Shown piece after piece: positions 16,506 through 23,628 of a stretch of DNA of 64,000 nucleotides. Under the pieces are notes generated by a model. That model had not been told where the DNA came from and did not search any database. It saw only the letters and a list, made by a program, of their open reading frames with translations. Made by a program: the position numbers and the translations under genes. Numbering within the stretch: the stretch's first letter is position 1; each line of letters starts with the position of its first letter. This DNA is from Parafrankia irregularis (GTDB lineage: Bacteria > Actinomycetota > Actinomycetes > Frankiales > Frankiaceae): NCBI RefSeq assembly GCF_001536285.1, contig NZ_FAOZ01000006.1, forward strand, positions 433,374-497,373. The letters are read 5' to 3'.

Positions 16506-17744
16506 ATGGACCTGACCTTCGACGAAAGCCAGGACGCGCTGCGCGAGCTCGCGGCGGAACTGTTCGCCAAGCGGTCCCCGGTCGCCCGGGTGACGGCCGT
16601 CGAGGCGACCGAGGAGCGCGTCGACCGTGAGCTGTGGGCCGATCTCGGCGGCGCCGGCCTGCTCGGGGTGGCCCTGCCCGAGGAGCTGGGCGGCGCCGGC
16701 CTCGGCCTGGTCGAGGCCGCCATCGTCTGCGTCGAACAGGGCCGCGTCGTCGCCCCCGTACCCCTGCTCTGGACGATCGCCGCTGCCCGCGTCCTCGCGC
16801 ACGCGGCCCTGGTCTCAGGCCCGACTCCGGTTCCGGTTCCCGTTTCGGGGGTTGCGGCGGCCGACCCCGATCCCGCCGAGCCATTCGGTTCCGCGGAACC
16901 GGCACAGCCCGGCGGTTCCGCGGAAACGCAGCATCCCACCGGTTCCACGGAGCCGGCACGCCCGGCCTGGGCGGAGGACATCCTGGCACTGCTGCGCCGG
17001 GTGGTCGCTGGCGCGGCGATACTGACCTGCGCACCGGAGCAGGTCGCCGCACCGCTACGGGTGACCGCGACCGGCCCCGCCGCCGGGCGGGTGAGCGGAC
17101 GGATCGCCGGAGTGCCGTACGCCCACGTCGCCGACCGCATCCTGCTGCCCATCGGCGCGGACGGCTGGCTCATCGACCCGTCGAGCCCGGGCGCCACCGT
17201 GCGATCGGGTCCGTCCACCAGCGGTGAGCTGCACGGCGAGCTGGAGCTCGACGACGTGCCCGCGCTGCGCCTGCCCGGCGCGGCCACCGACCTGCGGGCG
17301 CATCTGCTGGTGCTGCTCGCCGCCCTCGCCGCCGGAGTGACGGCCGCGGCGCTGCAGATGGCCGCGGAGCACACGTCGACCCGCACCCAGTTCGGCCGAC
17401 CCCTGTCGACCTTCCAGGGCGTGGCCCTCAAGGCCGCCGATGCCTACGTCGACACCGTCGGCATCTCCGCCACCGCCATGCAGGCCGCCTGGCGCCTCGA
17501 TCAGGGCCTGGACGCCGCCGCCGAGATCCTCACCGCGGCCTGGTGGGCCGCCGAGGCCGGCCAGCACTGCGTCCATCTCACCCAGCACCTGCACGGCGGC
17601 CTCGGCGCCGACGTCTCCTACCCCGTCCACCGCTACTTCCTCTGGGGCAAACAGATCGAGCTGCTCACCGGCGGCGCCTCAGCGCTGCTGAGCGAACTCG
17701 GCGACACCCTCGTACACCTCGACGACCCCGGCGACGCCTGCTGA
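16506..17744 (+). CDS. Acyl-CoA dehydrogenase, small (partner) subunit B, with repeat insertion
   Basis: A 412-residue partner-type acyl-CoA dehydrogenase, beginning MDLTFDESQDALRELAAELF and ending LHGGLGADVSYPVHRYFLWGKQIELL. It pairs with the large chain 7 bp upstream. Residues about 105-158 form a Pro/Ala/Gly/Ser-rich segment that interrupts the N-terminal half. Its core is three 27-bp repeats, each beginning with a Gly-Ser-Ala/Thr-Glu unit. This insert is absent from partner subunit A, so it was probably acquired and is tolerated as a surface loop. The 3' end overlaps the convergent AraC-family gene by 66 nt. Confidence 0.88.
   Translation: MDLTFDESQDALRELAAELFAKRSPVARVTAVEATEERVDRELWADLGGAGLLGVALPEELGGAGLGLVEAAIVCVEQGRVVAPVPLLWTIAAARVLAHAALVSGPTPVPVPVSGVAAADPDPAEPFGSAEPAQPGGSAETQHPTGSTEPARPAWAEDILALLRRVVAGAAILTCAPEQVAAPLRVTATGPAAGRVSGRIAGVPYAHVADRILLPIGADGWLIDPSSPGATVRSGPSTSGELHGELELDDVPALRLPGAATDLRAHLLVLLAALAAGVTAAALQMAAEHTSTRTQFGRPLSTFQGVALKAADAYVDTVGISATAMQAAWRLDQGLDAAAEILTAAWWAAEAGQHCVHLTQHLHGGLGADVSYPVHRYFLWGKQIELLTGGASALLSELGDTLVHLDDPGDAC
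16887..16967 (+). repeat. Three 27-bp in-frame repeats with GGTTCCGCGGAACC core
   Basis: Three tandem 27-bp units begin at 16887, 16914 and 16941, each starting with a copy of the palindromic core (perfect in unit 1, one and two changes in units 2 and 3). They encode nine-residue units starting GSAEP, GSAET and GSTEP within acyl-CoA dehydrogenase subunit B. Confidence 0.85.
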
Positions 17745-18680
17745 ACCGATCCCTGTGACACATGACTGGGGAGACGCAGGCGCCGAGGCCGTCGCGACCG
17801 GCGCGCTGCAGACCGACCTGGATCTTCCCCATCGGAACCCCGGCCGGGGCTCCAGCCCAAGCGCGGTGTGGGCGGTGGGGCGGCGCTGGGCGGCGAGCAC
17901 GCCCGGCGGCTCGCCGGCGTAGCGCACGACCTCGCGGGTGAGGTGGCTCTGGTCGGCGTAGCCGTGCCGGGCCGCGACCTGGGCGAGTGGGAGCCGGCCG
18001 AGGTCCGCCGCCGCGTGTTCGAACCGGACCACGGCCGCGGCGGCCTTGGGCGTCAGTCCGACCTGGTCGCGGAAGCGGGCGACCGCGTGCCGCCCGCTCC
18101 AGCCGGTGCGCTCGACGAGCTCGCCGATCCGGGCCTGGCCGCCGGACGCCTGGATCCGGTCCCACATCCAGGCCACGAACGGCTCCGGTTCGGGGCCGGC
18201 GCCGGCCGCGGCGAGCCGGAGCACGGCGTCCTCGACGAGTGCGAGTCGTTCGCCCCATGAGCCCGCGGCGGCGAGCCGGTCGGGCAGCGATCCCGCCAGT
18301 GCCGGCGCGACGTCGCCCACCGGCAGGATGCGTCCCGCGAGGTCGCGGCCGGGTGCGCCGAGGAGCCGGTACGCGCCGAGCGGGGTCAGGTACACCTGCA
18401 CGCAGCGCTGGCTGCGCTCGAAGCGGGTCGTCGCATGGCCCCGCATGAAACCGGCCACGAAGGATCGGTGGCGACCCGCGCCCTCCCCGTCGGAAAGGGC
18501 GACCACCTCGAGTGGGTCGCCGAAGGACAGCACCAGCGGCAGCAGGCTCCCGGCCGGCTGCCGGCGCTCGACCGGTCGCTCGGCCCGCTGCTGGTAGCCG
18601 ACGATGCCCGCGACCAGCCCGGCGAGAGCCGGGTGCGCGGGACGCCGGACAAGCTCGGGGGCTGAGGCTGTGGCCGACAT
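17679..18680 (-). CDS. AraC-family transcriptional regulator
   Basis: A 333-residue regulator with an N-terminal sensor part and a C-terminal AraC/XylS double helix-turn-helix (about residues 185-270). The recognisable second HTH reads LPLAQVAARHGYADQSHLTREV. The ATG at 18680 is preferred over an upstream TTG because it precedes the conserved start of the sensor domain. The last 50 or so residues after the HTH are low-complexity and run antisense into the 3' end of the acyl-CoA dehydrogenase gene. It is divergent from a DHFR-like reductase gene, a pairing often seen in actinomycetes, so it may regulate that gene. Confidence 0.82.
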   Translation of the reverse strand: MSATASAPELVRRPAHPALAGLVAGIVGYQQRAERPVERRQPAGSLLPLVLSFGDPLEVVALSDGEGAGRHRSFVAGFMRGHATTRFERSQRCVQVYLTPLGAYRLLGAPGRDLAGRILPVGDVAPALAGSLPDRLAAAGSWGERLALVEDAVLRLAAAGAGPEPEPFVAWMWDRIQASGGQARIGELVERTGWSGRHAVARFRDQVGLTPKAAAAVVRFEHAAADLGRLPLAQVAARHGYADQSHLTREVVRYAGEPPGVLAAQRRPTAHTALGLEPRPGFRWGRSRSVCSAPVATASAPASPQSCVTGIGSAGVAGVVEVYEGVAEFAQQR

Positions 18681-18802
18681 GGGCCGAGGGTAGCGGCGGT
18701 CAGATTTCTTCAAGCCGACACCGGTCCCGCCACGGCAGCATCACCGCTGGTGAGTCGAGTGGTCGACTGATCGCATGAACGATCGAGGACGGGAGAGATG
18801 AC

Positions 18803-19417
18803 ATGCGCAGGCTGGTGGCCGTCGAGTTCCTCAGCGTCGACGGTGTGATGCAGGGGCTCGGTTCGCCCGACGAGGACCGCGACGGTGGCTTCGAGCACGG
18901 CGGCTGGGGTGTTCCCTACGCGGAGGCGCTGCACGAGGTGATCGATCCGGCCGGGCTCGGCGGGACCTCGGCATACCTGTTCGGGCGCCGGACATACGAG
19001 AAGATGGCCGCGTTCTGGCCGTTCCAGCCGAACGACAACCCCATGGCGGCGACTCTGAACACGACGCCGAAGTACGTCGCGACCCGGACGCTGAGCGCCC
19101 CGCTCGGCTGGGAGGGCGCGGAGCCCCTCGACGGCGACCTGGTCACAGCGGTGACCCGGCTGAAGAACACCGCGGGCCGCGGGGACGTCGTGGTACTCGG
19201 CAGTGGGGCGTTGGTCCGGCAGCTGATGGAGGTCGATCTCGTCGACGAGCTGCGGCTGTTCGTGCACCCGCTGTTGCTCGGGGCCGGGAAACGCCTGTTC
19301 GGTGGACTGCCGGCGCCACGGCCACTCCGGCTGACCAGCAGCGGCACGACGAGTAGGGGAACAGTCGCCCTCACCTATGCCGTCGAAGGCCGCCGTCCCG
19401 CGCCGGCGAGCGTGTAG
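18803..19417 (+). CDS. Dihydrofolate reductase-family protein (RibD C-terminal domain type)
   Basis: A 204-residue NAD(P)H-dependent reductase-fold protein. It begins with the RRLVAVEFLSVDGVMQ strand typical of the YyaP/YwjB-like DHFR family, has a TSAYLFGRRTYEKMAAFWP helix and the GDVVVLGSGALVRQLMEVDLVDELRLFVHPLLLG core. Members of this family rarely act on folate and their substrates are mostly unknown. The ATG is preceded by GGACGGGAGAG. It is divergently transcribed from the AraC-family regulator. Confidence 0.85.
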   Translation: MRRLVAVEFLSVDGVMQGLGSPDEDRDGGFEHGGWGVPYAEALHEVIDPAGLGGTSAYLFGRRTYEKMAAFWPFQPNDNPMAATLNTTPKYVATRTLSAPLGWEGAEPLDGDLVTAVTRLKNTAGRGDVVVLGSGALVRQLMEVDLVDELRLFVHPLLLGAGKRLFGGLPAPRPLRLTSSGTTSRGTVALTYAVEGRRPAPASV

Positions 19418-19519
19418 GCAGCGGAATCAGCGTGTCTGCCCCACGGCGTTGAGCTGCCGTGCGACGTGGATCTCGGGGTACTGGCCGGACCGGGTGCGCA
19501 CCGGACAGGCCTCTCGACA

Positions 19520-19533
19520 AGCAAGCGCTTGGT
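19520..19533. promoter_or_regulatory. KstR2-like operator before the TetR regulator
   Basis: AGCAAGCGCTTGGT matches every fixed position of the KstR2 consensus AnCAAGnnCTTGnT. It lies 18 nt upstream of the regulator start codon, a position expected for autorepression. The site at 8215 shares the ten-base core CAAGCGCTTG. Confidence 0.72.
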
Positions 19534-19550
19534 AGGAGCATAATCCGGGC

Positions 19551-20342
19551 ATGGCCCGAAGCCCAGTATCGTCGCCCGACCAGCCAGCTCGCCGCCCGCG
19601 CCGGGGCGCGACCGCGCCGGCGGCTGACGCCGAGCCCGCTCCAGCGAACGGCGACCGGCGCAACGCCGCCAACCGGGGTGGCAGCGGCCGGCGCGCTGGC
19701 GGTGGCCGGGCCGGCGGAGCGGGCGAATCGGAGCGCCGGGCCGCGATCGTCGGGCTGGCCGCCGACCTGTTCGCCGAGCGCGGCTACCGGGCTACCACGG
19801 TACGCGAGATCGCCGACGCGGCCGGAATGCTCTCCGGCAGCCTGTACCACCATTTCGACTCCAAGGAGTCGATCATCGACGAGCTGCTGTCCAGCTATCT
19901 GGACGATCTGCACCGCGAATACGAGGCCATCGTCGAGCGGGGCGGGACGGCCGTCGACCTGATCGACGGTCTCGTGCGGGCGGCGTTCTCCTCGGTGGCC
20001 CGGCACCGCGCCGCGGTCACCGTCTTCCAGAACGAGCGGGTGCACCTCATCCAGCTTCCGCGCTTCGCCTATCTGACCGCCGCCGAGCAGTCGACCCAAC
20101 GGCTGTGGATGAAGGTGCTGCGCGACGGCATCGCGGCCGGCCAGCTGCGCGCCGACCTGGACCCGAAGATCACCTACCGGCTCCTGCGTGACTCGGTCTG
20201 GGTGTCCGTCCGGTGGTATTCCCCCAGCGGGCGGCTGTCACCCGACCAGCTCGCCGACCATTTCCTGCGCATGCTCCTGGACGGAATCCGCCCACACGGC
20301 CCGGCCACCGACGCCGGCGACCCACCTTCCAGCATTCCCTGA
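19551..20342 (+). CDS. kstR2: KstR2-like TetR-family transcriptional repressor
   Basis: A 263-residue TetR regulator. After a disordered Ala/Arg/Gly/Pro-rich extension of about 60 residues, the HTH reads RAAIVGLAADLFAERGYRATTVREIADAAG, followed by MLSGSLYHHFDSKESIIDE. The ligand domain ends with WVSVRWYSPSGRLSPDQLADHF, closely resembling what I know of mycobacterial KstR2, the repressor of steroid C/D-ring degradation that responds to a CoA thioester. A perfect KstR2-type palindrome lies just upstream. The extended N-terminus is unusual for the family. The ligand is presumably a pathway acyl-CoA. Confidence 0.8.
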   Translation: MARSPVSSPDQPARRPRRGATAPAADAEPAPANGDRRNAANRGGSGRRAGGGRAGGAGESERRAAIVGLAADLFAERGYRATTVREIADAAGMLSGSLYHHFDSKESIIDELLSSYLDDLHREYEAIVERGGTAVDLIDGLVRAAFSSVARHRAAVTVFQNERVHLIQLPRFAYLTAAEQSTQRLWMKVLRDGIAAGQLRADLDPKITYRLLRDSVWVSVRWYSPSGRLSPDQLADHFLRMLLDGIRPHGPATDAGDPPSSIP

Positions 20343-20458
20343 CATACCCGATCACAGCCGACCGTCCGAGGAGCGGAGAATTTTCGTCGCCCCAGAGCCG
20401 TCGCGTCGCAGAATCCCGAACCTCGGGCTTCCACTGCCGCCACTGCCACCGCTTCCGA

Positions 20459-20510
20459 GCAAGAAGTGAAGATTCTGGCTGTTGCGGCAACCAAAATCCT
20501 CACTTCTTGC
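20459..20510. repeat. 52-nt dispersed inverted repeat, copy A
   Basis: An imperfect inverted repeat with arms of about 16 nt (GCAAGAAGTGAAGATT and AATCCTCACTTCTTGC) around a GTTGC/GCAAC inner stem. Copies of identical 52-nt length occur at 41533 and 47693. All are intergenic. It could act as a terminator-like hairpin for the TetR gene or be a miniature mobile element. Confidence 0.85.
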
Positions 20511-20603
20511 GAGCCATCAAGCGACTTTGTGTCCCTTTTATCGCCGTTGGCATGAATGGTATGGCGCCGTGCGGCGATGCGGGATCACCGGCGGGTCGAC
20601 GCG

Positions 20604-20644
20604 CGGCGGGCGGCGGGCGGCGGGCGGCGGGCGGCGGGCGGCGG
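20604..20644 (+). repeat. 7-bp G-rich tandem array, potential G-quadruplex
   Basis: Five full CGGCGGG units plus a partial one give five GGG runs separated by CGGC, satisfying the usual G-quadruplex pattern on the plus strand. It lies about 280 nt before the lipoprotein gene. Confidence 0.75.
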
Positions 20645-20923
20645 ACCACCAGGCCCGTATCAGCGGCCTCGAATCCGCCACTTCTCGAGGTTTTGCGAAG
20701 CGACCCCCAGCAACAAACACCCTCGCCCCTCACCTCGCCCCCTCGATCCTCCGCACTGCCCGACAAGAACTTGCAGGTCAGCGGTCCGCCCGACGGAATA
20801 CTTCCACGACCGGCATTTCACCTACGTCGTGATCAACATCACAAATTGTTGCTTCCGAATTCTCGCGACGCAATCCTTGACGCCGGTCCAGAATCTCTGC
20901 ATCGGGGCGGGAGCGAGAGCCGG

Positions 20924-21502
20924 ATGAAACGCGTCATGCGATTTTCCGTCATTGTCGCCGGAGCTCTCGGGGTGGCACTGTCGGCAGGTTGCGGTGGGGA
21001 CACCGAGGGCGCGACGGTCACCGCGGCCGGCGCCGCTACAACGGTTGCCACCGCCGACACCGCTGCTCCTGTTGCGACGGCGGGCGCCACGCAGCCGGCG
21101 GGGAGTTCTGGTCCTCCGTGCACCAGGGTCGACGTGCCGGCGGAGCTCCTCAGAATTCGTGCAGGCAAGCGCGAGATGGCGACGGCGCCGCCACCGAAGC
21201 TCTCGGCCACATCCGAGCCACAGACGACGAACAGCGGCGACTACGCCTACGCCTCACTCCCGATTGACCTCACCGGGCCTGGCCGGTACACCCTCAGGTT
21301 CGGCCCGGTCGACGACTTCTTCGATGTGCCGAGGATTCAGATGGGGGTCGCGTTCCAGCAGGCAGACGACTTCACCGCCCAGGTACACCCTGTAGGCCGC
21401 TCCGAGATGACCACCGATCCCGACGGTAAGCGCTATCTTAAGTTCGACGTGCAAATCGAGAATGTCAGTCCATGCACGTCCTATGTGATGTTTGTTTATT
21501 AG
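20924..21502 (+). CDS. Small secreted lipoprotein, hypothetical
   Basis: A 192-residue predicted lipoprotein. The signal peptide ends in the lipobox LSAGC (Cys23). A Thr/Ala-rich linker follows (about 28-62), then a beta-rich domain with two cysteines, which could be disulfide-bonded. The ATG at 20924 gives a complete signal peptide and is preceded by GGGAGCGAG. I do not recognise the mature domain. It stands alone between an intergenic repeat region and a convergent LLM oxidoreductase gene. Confidence 0.75.
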   Translation: MKRVMRFSVIVAGALGVALSAGCGGDTEGATVTAAGAATTVATADTAAPVATAGATQPAGSSGPPCTRVDVPAELLRIRAGKREMATAPPPKLSATSEPQTTNSGDYAYASLPIDLTGPGRYTLRFGPVDDFFDVPRIQMGVAFQQADDFTAQVHPVGRSEMTTDPDGKRYLKFDVQIENVSPCTSYVMFVY

Positions 21503-21565
21503 TTGGATTTCAAAGGACAACTGCAGCCGACTCAGTAGGACGGTTCGAGCCTCCGTATGCCGGGC

Positions 21566-22558
21566 TCAGCCGGAGGTGAGCGCGAGCGCGGGCAGGACCT
21601 TGTCGGTGTAGAGGTGCAGGCTCTGCCAGCCGTCGGCGGGCGGCAGGCCGCCGACGAGCGGGTGCAGGACCATCGTGTCCATCGGGCCGGCGGCGCGGGC
21701 GCGTTCGACGCATTCGGCGGGGGTCAGCACCTCGTAGACGCCCTCGGCGCGCAGTTCGTCGACGGTGTCGGCGTGTGAGCGGACCGCCGACGTCTGGCCG
21801 GGCTGCTGCCAGGAGGCGTAGGCGCGGGCCTCGTGCAGAAAATGGTGACCGAGCCGCGCCCAGGCCCGGTCGGGGTCGTCGGCGAGGAACGTCAGCCGGG
21901 TCCGTTCCGGCGGCATGATGACGAAGCCGGACGTCCCGTGCGCGGTGAGCTGTTCGGTGTAGTAGGCGGCGAGTGCGGGGTCGTTCCTGGGCATGCAGAA
22001 CGGCAGGCCGAGGCGGGCGGCCCGGCGCGCCGACACCGGCTTTCCGCCGCCGACCCACACCAGCGCGGAGGGGGCGCGCCGTGGCACCGGGGTAAGCCGC
22101 ACCTGCCGGCCCTCATGCTCGAACGGCTCGCCCGACCAGACAGCGAGCAGGGTTTCCAGGGCTTCGTCGAGCGCCCGGCCGCGGGTCTTCCAGTCGCGGC
22201 ACAGCGCGGCGTACTCCTCCGGCCGGTATCCGAGACCGGCGACGATGGTGAGCCGCCCACCGCTGGCGAGGTCGAGAACCGCGAGCTCCTCGGCGAGCCG
22301 AGGCGGGTCGTACAGCGGCACCAGCAGCGCCTGGATGATCACCCGCAGCCGGCACGTCGCACCGAGGATCATCGCCGCGTTCAGCAGCGGCGCGGGGCTC
22401 CAGCCATCGCCGGACGCATGATGTTCCTCCAGGCTGATCAGGTCGATGCCGTGCGCGTCGGCATGGCGGGCCATCTCGATGCCCGCGGCGTAGGCGGCGG
22501 AAAGGGCGGCCGGGTCCAGGCCGGGCACGGCGAAGTTGAAGCGCAGCACGGTGAGCAC
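21566..22558 (-). CDS. LLM-class flavin-dependent oxidoreductase
   Basis: A 330-residue TIM-barrel protein of the luciferase-like monooxygenase family, which uses FMN or F420. Recognisable parts are the start LRFNFAVPGL, the DLISLEEHHASGDG strand with paired His, LDLASGGRLTIVAGLGYRPEEY and LVWVGGGKPVSARRAARLGLP. It probably oxidises or reduces a hydrophobic substrate. The GTG start is placed where the family begins. It lies 30 bp downstream of the enoyl-CoA hydratase gene on the same strand, so the two are likely co-transcribed from the 23.4 kb promoter. Confidence 0.85.
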   Translation of the reverse strand: MLTVLRFNFAVPGLDPAALSAAYAAGIEMARHADAHGIDLISLEEHHASGDGWSPAPLLNAAMILGATCRLRVIIQALLVPLYDPPRLAEELAVLDLASGGRLTIVAGLGYRPEEYAALCRDWKTRGRALDEALETLLAVWSGEPFEHEGRQVRLTPVPRRAPSALVWVGGGKPVSARRAARLGLPFCMPRNDPALAAYYTEQLTAHGTSGFVIMPPERTRLTFLADDPDRAWARLGHHFLHEARAYASWQQPGQTSAVRSHADTVDELRAEGVYEVLTPAECVERARAAGPMDTMVLHPLVGGLPPADGWQSLHLYTDKVLPALALTSG

Positions 22559-22588
22559 GCCGACTCCTCTCGGGTGATCCGTCCAGGG

Positions 22589-23380
22589 TCAGCGGCCGGT
22601 GTAGACGGGGGGACGGCGTTCCTTGAAGGCGCGGGTGCCCTCCTTGGCGTCCTCGGTGGCGAAGACGGGCAGGCCGATCTCCAGCTCGCGGGCCAGCGCC
22701 TCCGTCTCGGGCAGCCCCTCGGTCTCCCGCACCGAGCGCTTCACCGCCTGCACAGCCAGGGGCGCGTTGGCGGCGATGCGCTCGGCGACCCGCAGGGCCT
22801 CGTCGAGGGCCTTTCCGTCCGGGACGACCCGGCTGATCAGGCCGATGTCGGCGGCCTCGGCGGCGGTGATCGTCTCGCCGGTGAGCAGCAGCTCCATCGC
22901 CCGCGCGTAGGGGATCTGCCGGCGCAGCCGGACCGTCGACCCGCCGAGCGGGAACAGCCCGCGGGTGACCTCGACGACGCCGAACGTGGCGCTCTCGGCG
23001 GCGATGCGGACGTCCGTCGCCTGCAGGATCTCGGTGCCGCCGGCGACGGCGGGCCCCTCGACCGCGGCGATCAGCGGCTTGGCCAGCTGCTTCGAGCGCA
23101 GCAGGGCCCGCCAGGCGATGCCGGTGTCCTCCCGGAAGCGCTTCGCGGCGCCGTCGGCGCTCACCGCGCTGTTCATCGCCTTCAGGTCGGCGCCGGCGCA
23201 GAAGACCCCGCCGGCTCCGGTGAGGATGGCGACGCGGACCGCCGGGTCGGCGTCGATCATCTCCCAGGCGTCGGCAAGACCCACGATCATGGATGGTGAC
23301 AGGGCGTTGCGTGCCTCGGGCCGGTTCATCGTCACCACGACGACGGGGCCCGAACGTTCGACCACAAGATGTTCGCTCAT
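22589..23380 (-). CDS. Enoyl-CoA hydratase/isomerase (crotonase) family protein
   Basis: A 263-residue crotonase. It starts MSEHLVVERSGPVVVVTMNRPEARNALS and has the oxyanion-hole segment GAGGVFCAGADLKAM near residue 60. The second conserved segment (AVEGPAVAGGTEI, near 110-122) supplies the other oxyanion hole residues, and a C-terminal RRPPVYTGR end is typical of echA genes. Crotonases hydrate or isomerise enoyl-CoA in beta-oxidation-like cycles. GGAGG five nt before the ATG at 23380 decides this start over the GTG four codons upstream. A KstR-like palindrome lies 72 nt upstream. Confidence 0.9.
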   Translation of the reverse strand: MSEHLVVERSGPVVVVTMNRPEARNALSPSMIVGLADAWEMIDADPAVRVAILTGAGGVFCAGADLKAMNSAVSADGAAKRFREDTGIAWRALLRSKQLAKPLIAAVEGPAVAGGTEILQATDVRIAAESATFGVVEVTRGLFPLGGSTVRLRRQIPYARAMELLLTGETITAAEAADIGLISRVVPDGKALDEALRVAERIAANAPLAVQAVKRSVRETEGLPETEALARELEIGLPVFATEDAKEGTRAFKERRPPVYTGR

Positions 23381-23451
23381 CGTGTCCTCCACGGTTCGTT
23401 CACACGGTGGAGCGCGCTGCCGCCGACTGGCCCCACAGCGCGGCCCCAGAC

Positions 23452-23465
23452 TAGAACACGTACTA
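23452..23465. promoter_or_regulatory. KstR-like palindrome in the divergent hydratase/CoA-transferase promoter
   Basis: TAGAACACGTACTA fits the KstR consensus TnnAACnnGTTnnA at all fixed positions but one (GTA for GTT). It sits between the divergent enoyl-CoA hydratase and CoA-transferase genes. Comparable sites occur at 26336, 35544 and 45333. Confidence 0.5.
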
Positions 23466-23577
23466 GTTTCTGTCGCCCGCCATCGCGAAAGTCCCTGGTG
23501 AGCAGGGTGTTGCGGGATCCGTCCCGGTTGCGCGGTTCGTCGTCCGCGGCCGAGCGCGGCGCGCTACCGTCGAAGAT

Positions 23578-23592
23578 CTGACGGGTAGTCAG
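23578..23592. promoter_or_regulatory. CTGAC-N5-GTCAG palindrome before the CoA-transferase gene
   Basis: CTGACGGGTAGTCAG, extended by matching GAT/ATC to 8-bp half-sites, 36 nt upstream of the CoA-transferase start. Two more sites with the same half-site and 5-nt spacing occur in other promoters (26413, 35412). It looks like a dimeric repressor site of unknown owner. Confidence 0.55.
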
Positions 23593-23628
23593 ATCCGTCG
23601 GATCCGTGGAAGTGGAAGGGGAACAGGC

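Larger units (their letters stand above)
20343..20923. other. Intergenic region with inverted repeat and G-rich array
   Basis: A 581-bp gap without a supported gene. It holds the first copy of the 52-nt inverted repeat (20459-20510) and a G-rich 7-bp tandem array (20604-20644). Sequence similarity to the repeat locus at 41.5 kb extends beyond the inverted repeat on both sides, roughly 20435-20590. Base composition is less GC-rich towards the lipoprotein gene. Confidence 0.6.

Noticed and set aside
13826..17431. A 1201-codon open frame on the minus strand
   Set aside because: It runs antisense to three acyl-CoA dehydrogenase genes; the residue composition is typical of a high-GC shadow frame and no family motif is present.
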